From Rugosimonospora acidiphila (GTDB taxonomy: Bacteria; Actinomycetota; Actinomycetes; Mycobacteriales; Micromonosporaceae), in contig NZ_BAABJQ010000027.1 in NCBI RefSeq assembly GCF_039543385.1, positions 51,437-115,436 of the forward strand: a stretch of 64,000 nucleotides of DNA. Direction: 5' to 3'. Positions 1 through 9,674 of the stretch are shown in pieces. The notes below the pieces were generated by a model that was not told the origin of the DNA, ran no database searches, and saw only the letters and a list, made by a program, of their open reading frames with translations. The first letter of the stretch is position 1; every line of letters begins with the position of its first letter. A program made the position numbers and the translations under genes.

Positions 1-10
1 AGGTATCCGA

Positions 11-15
11 GGAGG
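11..15 (+). promoter_or_regulatory. Shine-Dalgarno of the LolA-like gene
   Basis: GGAGG lies 10 nt before the ATG at 26 and supports that start over the downstream in-frame ATG. The promoter would lie to the left of the window. Confidence 0.7.
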
Positions 16-25
16 TCGAAACCCC

Positions 26-1213
26 ATGTCCGTAATGGCGACAAGGCCTTTAGTCCGGTGGGCACTGCCCGCCGGCGTGCTGGTGGCCGTCCTTGGCGGC
101 GGAATGCTCAGCACCCAGCTCCGCGCCGCGGCCAACGTGTCACTGCCCGCGCGCAGTCCGGCCCAGCTCATGGTGGATGTACAGAGCGCCGACGTCACCG
201 GAGTGTCCGGGACCGTGGTCGAGAAGGCCGACCTCGGCCTGCCGGCACTGCCCGACAGCACCGGCGGCGACGGCAGTTCCCAGCTCAACTCCCTGGTCAG
301 CGGCTCGCACACGCTGCGCGTCTGGTACGCCGGACCCGACAAGACCCGCGTCGCGCTGCTCGGCGCCGTGGGCGAGTCGGACATCATCCGCAACGGCGAC
401 GACGCCTGGATCTGGTCCAGCTCAGAAGACACCGCCACCCATCTCGACCTGGCCAACGCCGTGCCGAGCGGCCCGGGCGCGAGCGGGGGCGTGCGACCGG
501 GCGCGAGCCGTAACGTGCGGCCGGCCACCGACCTGCCCAGCATGGCCGGCGCGGCCACCACTCCACAGCAGGCCGCCGAGCAGGCACTCCTGCTGATGGG
601 CGCGACCACCACCGTCAGCTCGGCCGGACCCACCCAGGTCGCTGGGCGTCCCGCGTACGTGCTTTCCCTCGCGCCCAAGAACTCCGACTCACTCATCGCC
701 AAGGTGCAGGTCGCGATCGACGCGGTAAGGCACGTGCCGACCCAGGTCGAGGTGTTCGCCAAGGGCCACGCGGCGGCTCCCTCGTTCTCCATCGGGTTCA
801 GTCAGGTCGACTTCAGCCGGCCCGACGACGACCGGTTCGCCTTCACGCCGCCGCCGAACACGAAGGTCGAGGAGGGCACAGACCAGGCGCTGCACCAGGC
901 CGCCAGCCAGCCGGAGACCGCGGTCATCGGCAGCGGCTGGACCTCGATCCTCGCGGCGCGACTGCCGATGGGCGGCGGCTCGATGCTCTCCAGTACCGGC
1001 GCGGCGGGCCAGGGGTCCGGCGCCACCGAGCCCGGGCTGATGAGCTTCCTCGGCTCCCTGCCGTCGGTCAGCGGCGACTGGGGCACCGGGCACCTGCTGC
1101 AGTCCCGGCTGTTCTCGGTGCTGCTCACCGACGACGGGCGGGTGCTGATCGGCGCGGTCGGCGGCGACCAGTTGCAGAAGGCCGCGGCGGACCCGGCGGC
1201 GGCGCTGCGGTGA
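26..1213 (+). CDS. LolA/RseB-like secreted lipoprotein-carrier-fold protein
   Basis: The 395-aa product has a basic N-terminus and one hydrophobic stretch (about residues 12-30), so it is probably exported or membrane-anchored. The middle resembles the LolA/MucB-RseB half-barrel fold, with alternating strands such as HTLRVWYAGPDKTRVAL and an NGDDAWIWSS segment. Actinobacteria lack the Lol system, and these proteins are thought to bind lipid-like ligands or sense envelope state. The stop overlaps the start of the ABC ATPase gene (GTGA), so the two are translationally coupled and probably work with the exporter. No lipobox cysteine is visible. The fold assignment rests on pattern only, and the ligand is unknown. 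Confidence 0.7.
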   Translation: MSVMATRPLVRWALPAGVLVAVLGGGMLSTQLRAAANVSLPARSPAQLMVDVQSADVTGVSGTVVEKADLGLPALPDSTGGDGSSQLNSLVSGSHTLRVWYAGPDKTRVALLGAVGESDIIRNGDDAWIWSSSEDTATHLDLANAVPSGPGASGGVRPGASRNVRPATDLPSMAGAATTPQQAAEQALLLMGATTTVSSAGPTQVAGRPAYVLSLAPKNSDSLIAKVQVAIDAVRHVPTQVEVFAKGHAAAPSFSIGFSQVDFSRPDDDRFAFTPPPNTKVEEGTDQALHQAASQPETAVIGSGWTSILAARLPMGGGSMLSSTGAAGQGSGATEPGLMSFLGSLPSVSGDWGTGHLLQSRLFSVLLTDDGRVLIGAVGGDQLQKAAADPAAALR

Positions 1214-2196
1214 ACTCCACGGCGGTAACCGACCGTCACCCGATCTCCGTGATCGACGACCCGGCCGGGCTGGCTATCAGCTCGGCCGGGTTGACCAAGC
1301 GCTTCCATTCCGGTCAGGTCGCGGTGAACGCCGTCGACCTGGCCGTTCCCGCCGGTTCGGTGTACGGGTTCCTCGGCCCGAACGGGTCCGGCAAGACCAC
1401 GACCATCCGGCTGCTGCTCGGGCTGATCGCGCCGACCTCGGGCCGCCACGAACTGCTCGGCGAGCCGATGCCGGCCCGCGCCGCGAGGGTGCTGCCCCGG
1501 GTCGGCGCGCTGGTCGAGGGGCCGGCGTTCCACCCGTACCTGTCCGGCCGCGCCAACCTGCGCCGGCTGGACGCGGCCGATCGCACCGTCGACCCGGCCA
1601 CCGCCCGGGCTCGGATCGGCGCCGCCCTGGACCGGGTCGGGCTGAGCGCCGCGGCCGACAAGCGGTACCGGCACTACTCGCTGGGCATGCGCCAGCGGCT
1701 GGCCATCGCCGGTGCCCTACTGCGCCCGCGCGACCTGCTGATCCTCGACGAACCCACGAACGGGCTGGACCCGCAGGGCACCCGCGAGGTGCGCACGCTG
1801 CTCGGCGCGCTGGCCGCCACCGGCACCACCGTCGTGCTCTCCACCCACCTGCTGTCCGAGGTGGAGCAGATCTGCACCCACGTCGGGGTGATGCACCTGG
1901 GCAGCCTCGTCGCGCAGGGCACCCTCGCCGAGTTGCGGGCGCGCAGCGCGCCCCGGGCGCAGGTCGTCACCTCCGCGCCCGACCGGGCCGCGACGGTGCT
2001 GCGCGAGCTGGGCCTGGCCGGTGTCGAGACCGCGCCCGACGAGGCGTCCGGGCTGCTTGGCGACGTACCACCGGAACGGGTGGTGGCCGCGCTGGTGCAC
2101 GCGGACGTGCCGGTGAGCGGCTTCGCCGCGCGCCGGGCCGGACTGGAGGAGTTGTTCGTGCAGCTGACGGGGGAAGGTTTCGATGTCAGTGGCTGA
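1210..2196 (+). CDS. ABC transporter ATP-binding protein (ABC-2 exporter type)
   Basis: The 328-aa cytoplasmic ATPase powers the membrane protein encoded next. It has a Walker A motif (GPNGSGKTTT, about residues 56-65), a signature motif (YSLGMRQRLAIAGALL), a Walker B (LLILDEPTNGLDP) and a switch His (STHLLSEVE). The roughly 100-residue C-terminal tail is typical of bacitracin/drug-exporter-like ATPases. The GTG start overlaps the preceding stop by 4 bp. The permease ATG lies 14 bp inside the 3' end. The substrate cannot be told from sequence. Confidence 0.92.
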   Translation: MNSTAVTDRHPISVIDDPAGLAISSAGLTKRFHSGQVAVNAVDLAVPAGSVYGFLGPNGSGKTTTIRLLLGLIAPTSGRHELLGEPMPARAARVLPRVGALVEGPAFHPYLSGRANLRRLDAADRTVDPATARARIGAALDRVGLSAAADKRYRHYSLGMRQRLAIAGALLRPRDLLILDEPTNGLDPQGTREVRTLLGALAATGTTVVLSTHLLSEVEQICTHVGVMHLGSLVAQGTLAELRARSAPRAQVVTSAPDRAATVLRELGLAGVETAPDEASGLLGDVPPERVVAALVHADVPVSGFAARRAGLEELFVQLTGEGFDVSG

Positions 2197-3154
2197 CCGG
2201 CGGCACCCCACGGATCGGGAGAACGCGACCCAACTCGACGAGCCGGCCGGCACCGGCGGCGACCAGCCGGCGAGGCCGGCGCGGGTACCGGTCCAGCTGC
2301 CGGCGCCCGGCCCGGCCGCGACCGGGGCGCCGTACCGCCCCCGCGCGCTGTCCGGCCGGTTCTTCCGCTCCGAACTGACGCTGATCTTCGGCCGCCGGCG
2401 CAACTGGGTGGGCTTCCTGATCCTGGCCGCCGTACCGGTCATCATCGGCATCGCGGTCAAGGTGTCGCCGCCGTCGGCGGGCGGCGGCGAGTTCCTCAAC
2501 CAGATCACCGGCAACGGGATCTTCGTGGCGCTGACCGCGCTGATGGTGGAGATGCCGCTGTTCCTGCCGCTGGCCATCGCCGCGATCGCCGGGGACGCCG
2601 TGGCCGGCGAGGCGCACCAGGGCACGCTGCGGTACCTGCTGGTGGTACCGGTGGATCGCACCCGGCTGCTGGTCGTGAAGTTCGCCGCGGTGGCGGTGTT
2701 CGCGCTGTGCGCGACGCTGCTGGTGGCGGTCGTCGGCGCCGGGCTGGGGCTGGCCCTGTTCGGTGGCGGCCCGGTGGTCACCCTGTCCGGCAGCACCCTG
2801 CCGTTCTGGACCGGGGTGGGGCGCCTGCTGCTGGTCATCCTGTACCTCGCGGCGTGCCTCACCGCGCTGGGCGCCATCGGACTGTTCGTCTCCACGCTGA
2901 CCGAGCAGCCGATCGGTGCCACCATCGCCATCCTGGTGCTCACCCTGGCCAGCGAGATCATGGACGCCATCCCGCAGCTCGCGGTCATCCACCGGTACCT
3001 GCCGACGCACTACTGGACCGCCTTCGGCGACCTGATGCGCGACCCGATCGAACTCGCGACGCTGCGGCCGGGGCTGCTCTCGGCGCTGGCCTACACGGCC
3101 ATCTTCGGGACGGCGGCGTGGGCGCGCTTCGGCGGCCGGGACGTTACCGCCTGA
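2183..3154 (+). CDS. ABC-2 type transporter permease
   Basis: The 323-aa protein has a Pro-rich cytoplasmic N-terminus of about 60 residues followed by about six hydrophobic segments. Its GDAVAGEAHQGTLRYLL segment is the usual ABC-2 permease signature after TM2. It pairs with the ATPase it overlaps. It is the last gene of a three-gene operon, since a strong hairpin follows at 3228-3275. The exporter substrate is unknown. The adjacent LolA-like protein suggests a lipid or hydrophobic cargo, which is inference. Confidence 0.88.
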   Translation: MSVADRRHPTDRENATQLDEPAGTGGDQPARPARVPVQLPAPGPAATGAPYRPRALSGRFFRSELTLIFGRRRNWVGFLILAAVPVIIGIAVKVSPPSAGGGEFLNQITGNGIFVALTALMVEMPLFLPLAIAAIAGDAVAGEAHQGTLRYLLVVPVDRTRLLVVKFAAVAVFALCATLLVAVVGAGLGLALFGGGPVVTLSGSTLPFWTGVGRLLLVILYLAACLTALGAIGLFVSTLTEQPIGATIAILVLTLASEIMDAIPQLAVIHRYLPTHYWTAFGDLMRDPIELATLRPGLLSALAYTAIFGTAAWARFGGRDVTA

Positions 3155-3227
3155 CGATGAGGTCGGCCGGGTAGCGGTCGACGGAGAACGCGCGTTCGGG
3201 CTCAGCCAGCTCTCGCGACGGAACTGC

Positions 3228-3275
3228 ATCCACCGCACCGGGCGACGGCGCCAGCCGTCGCCCGGTGCGGTGGAT
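3228..3275 (+). terminator. Perfect 22-bp hairpin after the ABC operon
   Basis: A perfect inverted repeat: 22 nt at 3228-3249, a 4-nt loop (gcca), then 22 nt at 3254-3275. There is no T-run, as is common for GC-rich actinobacterial terminators. It lies 74 bp after the permease stop and about 145 bp before the acyl-CoA ligase ATG. Confidence 0.8.
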
Positions 3276-3420
3276 CGGCGCGTGCCCGGCGCCTCCCCAC
3301 CGCCAACCGCCGAGCAGGCCGCCCCGCCTTCGAATTGATACATCCGGGACCCTGGATTACCGGTCTGTTAAGTCCTACTGTGCGGTAACAAAACCGAAGA
3401 GCAGCGGAGGGCTCGCGACC

Positions 3421-5220
<1,800 letters not shown>

Positions 5221-5290
5221 AACCGGCTCGGACCGGCCCAGCTCCGCTCAGGCGACCAGCCGGGCTGTGCTCGCCTCACCAAAGACCGGC

Positions 5291-6733
5291 TCAGGCGACT
5301 AGGGCGGGGGATTCGTAGCTGCGCCGGTACGGGCGGTCCAGCTCGCCCCGGGCCCGCACGATGCGGTCCACCGCGGCGAGCAGGTCGGCCTCCGGCAGTG
5401 TGAACGGCATGCGCAGGAAGCGCTCCATGGTGCCGTCCATGCCGAAGCGCGGACCGGGCGCCAGCCGCACCCCGTCCTGCTCCACGGTCCGACACAGCGG
5501 GCTGGAGATCGGCGCGTCCAGCTCGAGCCAGAGCGTCACGCCGCCGGCCGGCACCCGGAAGCGCCACTCGGGCAGCCGTTCGCGTAGCGCCGCCACCAGC
5601 ACGTCCCGCTGCCGGCGCAGCCGGGCCCGCCGGGCCTCGACCACGGTCTGCGCGTGCGCCAGCAGCCGGGCCGCGACCAGCTGCTCGATCACCGGCCCGG
5701 ACATGTCCACGCCGACCCGCACGGCGGCCAGGCGCTGCACGATCGGTGCCGCCGCACGGATCCAGCCGATACGCAGGCCACCCCAGTAGGTCTTGCTCAT
5801 CCCGCCGATCGACAGCACGCGGGCGTGCCGGTCGAATGCGGCCACCGGCGGCGGCATCTCGTCGATGTCCAGCGCGAGGTCCACAAAGGACTCGTCGACG
5901 ATCAGGTCGGTACCGGCGGCGTGCGCGGCGGCGGGCAGCCGCTCGCGCAGGTCCACCGGCATCAGGTGGCCGGTCGGGTTCTGGAACTCCGGGATCAGGT
6001 ACGCCGCCCGGGGCCGGTTCTGGCGCAGGATGTCGAGCAGCAGTTCGCGGTCCCAGCCTGCCTCGCCGATCCCGTACGTGACCATCCGGGACCGCCTCGC
6101 CGCGAAGCCGACCAGCGCGTTGGGGTAGGTCGGGGACTCCACCAGCACCGGCTGGCCGACCGGCACCAGGAGCCGGATCGCGAGGTCCAGCGCGTTCTGC
6201 ACGCCACTAGTGATCATGATCTGATCCGGCCCGGTGGGCAGGCCGCGGTCGGTGTAGCCGCGGGCGATCGCCTCGCGCAGCTCGATCAGCCCGACCGGGT
6301 GGTATCCCACGTCGCCGAGGTAGCGCGGCAGGTCGGTCAGCGCCTCGGCGGCCGCCGAGGCCAACTCGGGCGGCGCGTCCAGGGCGGCACGGCCAAGGTC
6401 GATCATGTCCGGCGCGGGGCTGGCGGTCCAGATGCCGGCGGCACCGACCCGGGCACCGCCGGGCATCGTGGTCCAGCTTCCGGCGCCACGCCGGCTGGTC
6501 ACGTGGCCGGTCTCCCGCAGCAGCCGGTACCCGGCGGTGACCGTGGTGCGGCTGATGCCCAGGGCGGCGGCCAGCTGCCGCTCGGCGGGCAGCCGCACCC
6601 CGAGCGGCAGCCGACCGTCGCTGAGCAGCCCACGCACCGCCGTGGCGAGCGCCGCGTAATCCGGCACTCCCCGGCCGGCGTCCCATCTGCCCAGCAGGCG
6701 GGCCAGTTGGCTGCCGTGCAGCACGCTTGTCAC
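5291..6733 (-). CDS. MocR/GabR-type regulator (wHTH plus aminotransferase fold)
   Basis: The 480-aa protein has an N-terminal GntR winged helix (LGISRTTVTAGYRLLRETGHVTSRRGAGSW) fused to a fold-type-I PLP domain whose Schiff-base Lys lies in GGMSKTYWGGLRIGW. MocR regulators sense PLP or amino-type ligands and control neighbouring genes. It is divergent from a YczE-type membrane protein, a recurrent MocR (YczR)-YczE pairing. GTG 6733 (VTSVLHG) is preferred, with a GGGGG stretch upstream. A GTG at 6766 is also open. ATTGGC direct repeats in the intergenic region are its likely operator. Confidence 0.9.
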   Translation of the reverse strand: MTSVLHGSQLARLLGRWDAGRGVPDYAALATAVRGLLSDGRLPLGVRLPAERQLAAALGISRTTVTAGYRLLRETGHVTSRRGAGSWTTMPGGARVGAAGIWTASPAPDMIDLGRAALDAPPELASAAAEALTDLPRYLGDVGYHPVGLIELREAIARGYTDRGLPTGPDQIMITSGVQNALDLAIRLLVPVGQPVLVESPTYPNALVGFAARRSRMVTYGIGEAGWDRELLLDILRQNRPRAAYLIPEFQNPTGHLMPVDLRERLPAAAHAAGTDLIVDESFVDLALDIDEMPPPVAAFDRHARVLSIGGMSKTYWGGLRIGWIRAAAPIVQRLAAVRVGVDMSGPVIEQLVAARLLAHAQTVVEARRARLRRQRDVLVAALRERLPEWRFRVPAGGVTLWLELDAPISSPLCRTVEQDGVRLAPGPRFGMDGTMERFLRMPFTLPEADLLAAVDRIVRARGELDRPYRRSYESPALVA

Positions 6734-6748
6734 GTCCAAACCCCCGAA

Positions 6749-6807
6749 ATTGGCTCTTTGCCTCACCCCGATTGGCCCTCAGAGTGGCATCCATGACCAA
6801 GATTGGC
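6749..6807. promoter_or_regulatory. ATTGGC direct repeats, putative MocR operator
   Basis: ATTGGC occurs at 6749-6754, 6771-6776 (22 bp apart, two helical turns) and 6802-6807 (31 bp further, about three turns). The first two also share the following nucleotides (ATTGGCtCT and ATTGGCcCT). MocR/GabR regulators bind direct repeats in divergent promoters. That this regulator is the binder is inferred from position. Confidence 0.5.
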
Positions 6808-7482
6808 AACTCACGGCACCCGAGGCGGCTGGCCCAGCTCTACACCGGTCTCATCCTGTACGGCGTGAGCACCGGCCTGATGATCCAGAGCCATCTCGGC
6901 AGCATGCCCTGGGACGTCCTGCACCAGGGCATCGCGCGCCACACCGGGCTGGCGTTCGGCTGGGTGTCCATCGGCGTCGGCGCGATCGTGTTGCTGTTCT
7001 GGATCCCGTTGCGCCAGCGCCCCGGCCTCGGCACGATCAGCAACGTAGTGATCATCGGCCCGGTGGCCAACGCCACCCTGGACCTTCTCCCGGCACCGCA
7101 CCCGATCGCGGCGCGGGCGGCGCTGCTGGTCTCCGGCATCGTGCTCAACGGAGTGGCCGGCGGCCTCTACATCGGAGCGTCGTACGGGCCCGGACCGCGA
7201 GACGGCCTGATGACCGGGGTGGCGGCCCGGACCGGGCGGTCGATCCGCCTGGTCCGGACCGGGATCGAGGTGGTCGTGGTCATCGCCGGCGCCGTGCTGG
7301 GCGGCGTGTTCAACGTGGGTACGGTGCTCTACGCGCTGGCCATCGGCCCGCTGGTGCAGCTGTTCCTGCCGCTGTTCACGACGCGCCGGCCGGCGACTGC
7401 GACTGACCGGCCGGATCCAGCCGCCGGTACCGCACCCCGAGCACATCCAACCGGCTCAGATGCCCTGACAGCCGACCGGTGA
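6793..7482 (+). CDS. YczE/YitT-type integral membrane protein
   Basis: The 229-aa protein has about five hydrophobic helices. YGVSTGLMIQSHLGSMPWDVLHQGIA and GLYIGASYGPGPRDGLMTGVAART match the YczE family, whose transport role is undefined. It is divergent from the MocR regulator and probably under its control. ATG 6793 gives the typical MTK...RLAQLYTGLILYG beginning; the SD is weak. The last ~35 residues are polar and overlap the 3' end of the convergent hexosaminidase gene by 107 bp, so the tail is an extension or the ends really overlap. Confidence 0.82.
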   Translation: MTKIGNSRHPRRLAQLYTGLILYGVSTGLMIQSHLGSMPWDVLHQGIARHTGLAFGWVSIGVGAIVLLFWIPLRQRPGLGTISNVVIIGPVANATLDLLPAPHPIAARAALLVSGIVLNGVAGGLYIGASYGPGPRDGLMTGVAARTGRSIRLVRTGIEVVVVIAGAVLGGVFNVGTVLYALAIGPLVQLFLPLFTTRRPATATDRPDPAAGTAPRAHPTGSDALTADR

Positions 7483-8896
7483 ACTCGGCCAGGTCGCGCG
7501 GCTCCGGTGCCGCCCAGCCGATCTCGGCGAACGCCGCGAGCCGGGGGAACGCACGGTACTCGACCAGGTCCGGGGTCGGCAGGTATTCGCTCCACACCTG
7601 GCCCTGCACGCCGAGGACGTCGCCGGGGCGGTACCCGTACATGGTGGACAGCGGCAGGGTGCCCCGGATCGCCAACGGCTCATCGGGCGAGTTGGACTCC
7701 GCCCAGTCCAGGTACGCGTACTCCTGCGGCACCGCGACCACCCGGAAACCGGCCTCCTGGGCGGCGGCCACCCGCGACGCGTCCTGCCAGGCGAAGACGA
7801 GCGACCCGGGCGGCGGGTTGCGGTCCAGCAGTTCGTCCCAGACCGCTATCCGCCGTCCGTGGCCGGCCAGGTGCTCGGCGAGCCGGCCCGCCCACCAGCC
7901 CACCAAGCCGTCCACTCTGGACAGACCGGCGGCCTCGGCCCGGCGCCGGGCCGACTCCGACGCCAGCCACTCGTCCGGTGGCACCTCGTCGCCGCCCAGG
8001 TGGATGTACTCGAACGGGAACACGTCGACAACCTCGTCGAGCACGTCGGTGACGAACCGCACCGTGGCGTCGTCGACGTTGAGGATGTGCTGCGAGATCC
8101 CCCACGAGGTGCGCACCTCCAGCTGCCGGCTCGGATAGTTGCCCAGCCACGGGTAGGCGGAGATGGCGGCCTCCATGTGGCCGGGCACGTCGATCTCCGG
8201 CATGATCGACACCCCGCGCCGGGCCGCGTACCCGACCAGATCGCGCAGCTCCTGCTGGGAGTACCAGCCGCCGTGCGGGGTGCCGTCGAACCGCCCCTCC
8301 CGGGCGTGCCCGGCCGCGGACTCCCGTCGCCAGCCGCCGACCTCGGTCAGCTTCGGGTATTTCCGGACCTCGAAGCGCCAGCCCTGGTCGTCGGTCAGGT
8401 GCAGGTGCATCCGGTTGAGCTTGTGCATGGCGAGCAGGTCGACGTACCGGTACAGGAACTTCAGCGGGTGGCACCACCGGGCCACGTCCAGCAGGCCGCC
8501 CCGCCACTCGTACCGGGGCACGTCCACGATCTCGACGCACGACACCTCCCAGCGCATGCCGGGCACCAGCTTGTCGGCGTAGACCTCCACCGGCAGCAGC
8601 TGGCGCAGCGTCTGCACCGCCCAGCGCAGGCCGGCCTCGGTACCGGCCGCCCTGATCCCGTCCGGCGACACCGCCAGCCGGTACCCCTCGGCGCCGAGCG
8701 CGCCGTCATCGACGACCTCCAGCTCGATGCCCCCCGAGCCGGGCGCGAACCGCAGCCCGGTGGCCGGACCGATCAGCTCACGGACCAGGTCGGCGAGCGG
8801 TTCGGGGGCGAGCAGCGGGGTGCTGTCGTCGAGAGTGAACACGCCGTCCCGTGCGGACAGCGTGATGGGCTTCGGCACTATCGGTCGGGCATACAT
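7376..8896 (-). CDS. Beta-N-acetylhexosaminidase, GH20
   Basis: The 506-aa glycoside hydrolase removes terminal GlcNAc/GalNAc. An N-terminal GH20b-like domain (about residues 1-115) precedes the TIM barrel. The catalytic Asp-Glu pair is D303-E304 in HLGGDEVP. Other conserved segments are MHLHLTDDQGWRFEV and MPEIDVPGHMEAA. No signal peptide is visible, so it may act in the cytoplasm on imported or recycled amino sugars. ATG 8896 lies 6 nt after a TACGCT -10 (8903-8908, minus), suggesting a leaderless mRNA. An upstream open frame to 9208 runs through the antitoxin gene on the other strand and was not used. The 3' end overlaps the yczE-like gene. Confidence 0.92.
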   Translation of the reverse strand: MYARPIVPKPITLSARDGVFTLDDSTPLLAPEPLADLVRELIGPATGLRFAPGSGGIELEVVDDGALGAEGYRLAVSPDGIRAAGTEAGLRWAVQTLRQLLPVEVYADKLVPGMRWEVSCVEIVDVPRYEWRGGLLDVARWCHPLKFLYRYVDLLAMHKLNRMHLHLTDDQGWRFEVRKYPKLTEVGGWRRESAAGHAREGRFDGTPHGGWYSQQELRDLVGYAARRGVSIMPEIDVPGHMEAAISAYPWLGNYPSRQLEVRTSWGISQHILNVDDATVRFVTDVLDEVVDVFPFEYIHLGGDEVPPDEWLASESARRRAEAAGLSRVDGLVGWWAGRLAEHLAGHGRRIAVWDELLDRNPPPGSLVFAWQDASRVAAAQEAGFRVVAVPQEYAYLDWAESNSPDEPLAIRGTLPLSTMYGYRPGDVLGVQGQVWSEYLPTPDLVEYRAFPRLAAFAEIGWAAPEPRDLAEFTGRLSGHLSRLDVLGVRYRRLDPAGQSQSPAGAS

Positions 8897-8902
8897 TGAG
8901 TT

Positions 8903-8940
8903 AGCGTACGTCACCGTGTGCCACCGACGCACGCTATGGT
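8903..8940. promoter_or_regulatory. Back-to-back -10 elements of hexosaminidase and antitoxin
   Basis: Only 51 bp separate the divergent starts at 8896 (-) and 8948 (+). TACGCT (8903-8908, minus strand) lies 6 nt before the hexosaminidase ATG. TATGGT (8935-8940, plus strand) lies 7 nt before the antitoxin ATG. Neither -35 is clear. Autorepression by the antitoxin could also affect the hexosaminidase promoter. Confidence 0.5.
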
Positions 8941-8947
8941 GGAACGC

Positions 8948-9238
8948 ATGACGGTACGAGTTCCCATCCGCCGGTTGCAGCGTCACGCCAGCGAGGTCAT
9001 CGCGCAGGTCGAGGCCGGGCAGCGGGTGGAGATCACTCGTAACGGCGTGCTGGTGGCCGTGCTCAGCGCGCCCGATCCCGAGGTGGCCGCCTGGGAGAAG
9101 CTGATCGCGTCCGGGGCAGTCGACCCCGACGAGGACCGGATCGGCGGCCTGGCCGGCTGGCGCACCCCGCGCGGCACCTCGTCCAACCGGCTGACCGACG
9201 CGCTGCACGAACTGCGCGACGACGAGTCTGAGCGGTGA
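8948..9238 (+). CDS. Phd/YefM-family antitoxin
   Basis: The 96-aa protein has a Phd/YefM N-terminal fold (VRVPIRRLQRHASEVIAQVEAGQRVEITRNGVLVAVLSAP) that binds DNA as a dimer. The variable C-terminal half would neutralise the toxin. It precedes a PIN-domain gene with a GTGA overlap, the usual antitoxin-toxin order. ATG 8948 is chosen for its position 7 nt after a TATGGT -10. An in-frame ATG at 8936 is also possible. It probably represses its own promoter. Confidence 0.88.
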   Translation: MTVRVPIRRLQRHASEVIAQVEAGQRVEITRNGVLVAVLSAPDPEVAAWEKLIASGAVDPDEDRIGGLAGWRTPRGTSSNRLTDALHELRDDESER

Positions 9239-9633
9239 TCTACCTCGACTCCTGCGCCCTGGTGAAGCTCGTCAGCCCCGCGCCGGAGACCGACGCCCTG
9301 GAGAACTACCTACGCGCCCACGCCGACCAGCGACACGTGGCCAGCGCGCTGGTGCGCACCGAGGTCCGCCGCGCGCTGCGGCGCATCGACGCCCCGGCCA
9401 AGCTGCTGCACACCGGTGACCGGCTGCTCGCGGCGGTCATCACCATCGCGCTGAGCGAACAACTGCTGGACGCGGCCGGCCGGCTGGCCGATCCCGGGCT
9501 GCGCAGCCTGGACGCGATCCACCTGGCCACCGCGCAGAGCCTGGGCGCGGCGCTGACCGCGTTCGTCACGTACGACCGGCGGCTGCTCGGCGCCGCCAAC
9601 CACGCCGGGCTGCCCACGGCCGCCCCGCGCTGA
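9235..9633 (+). CDS. vapC: PIN-domain ribonuclease toxin (VapC family)
   Basis: The 132-aa PIN nuclease has acidic active-site residues in MIYLDSCALVKL (D5), a Glu in VRTEVRRAL, and the C-terminal LRSLDAIHLATA and FVTYDRRLLGAA segments. VapC toxins cleave RNA, often tRNA, when free of antitoxin. The GTG start overlaps the antitoxin stop by 4 bp. The gene converges on hisF with a 41-bp gap. The pair sits between a sugar hydrolase and the his operon, with no mobile-element remnants seen. Confidence 0.9.
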   Translation: MIYLDSCALVKLVSPAPETDALENYLRAHADQRHVASALVRTEVRRALRRIDAPAKLLHTGDRLLAAVITIALSEQLLDAAGRLADPGLRSLDAIHLATAQSLGAALTAFVTYDRRLLGAANHAGLPTAAPR

Positions 9634-9674
9634 CCTCGCCCCGGGAAATAGCGCGGCCGTGCCTCGACCCCGGC

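Noticed and set aside
3265..3420. Upstream extension of the acyl-CoA ligase
   Set aside because: It would begin inside the terminator hairpin. ATG 3421 has an SD and a standard N-terminus.
8936..8947. Earlier antitoxin start ATG 8936
   Set aside because: It would overlap the TATGGT -10 element. ATG 8948 gives the usual Phd/YefM N-terminus.
8948..9633. Horizontally acquired island around the toxin-antitoxin pair
   Set aside because: No transposase, attachment site or visible composition change, so transfer is not supported.
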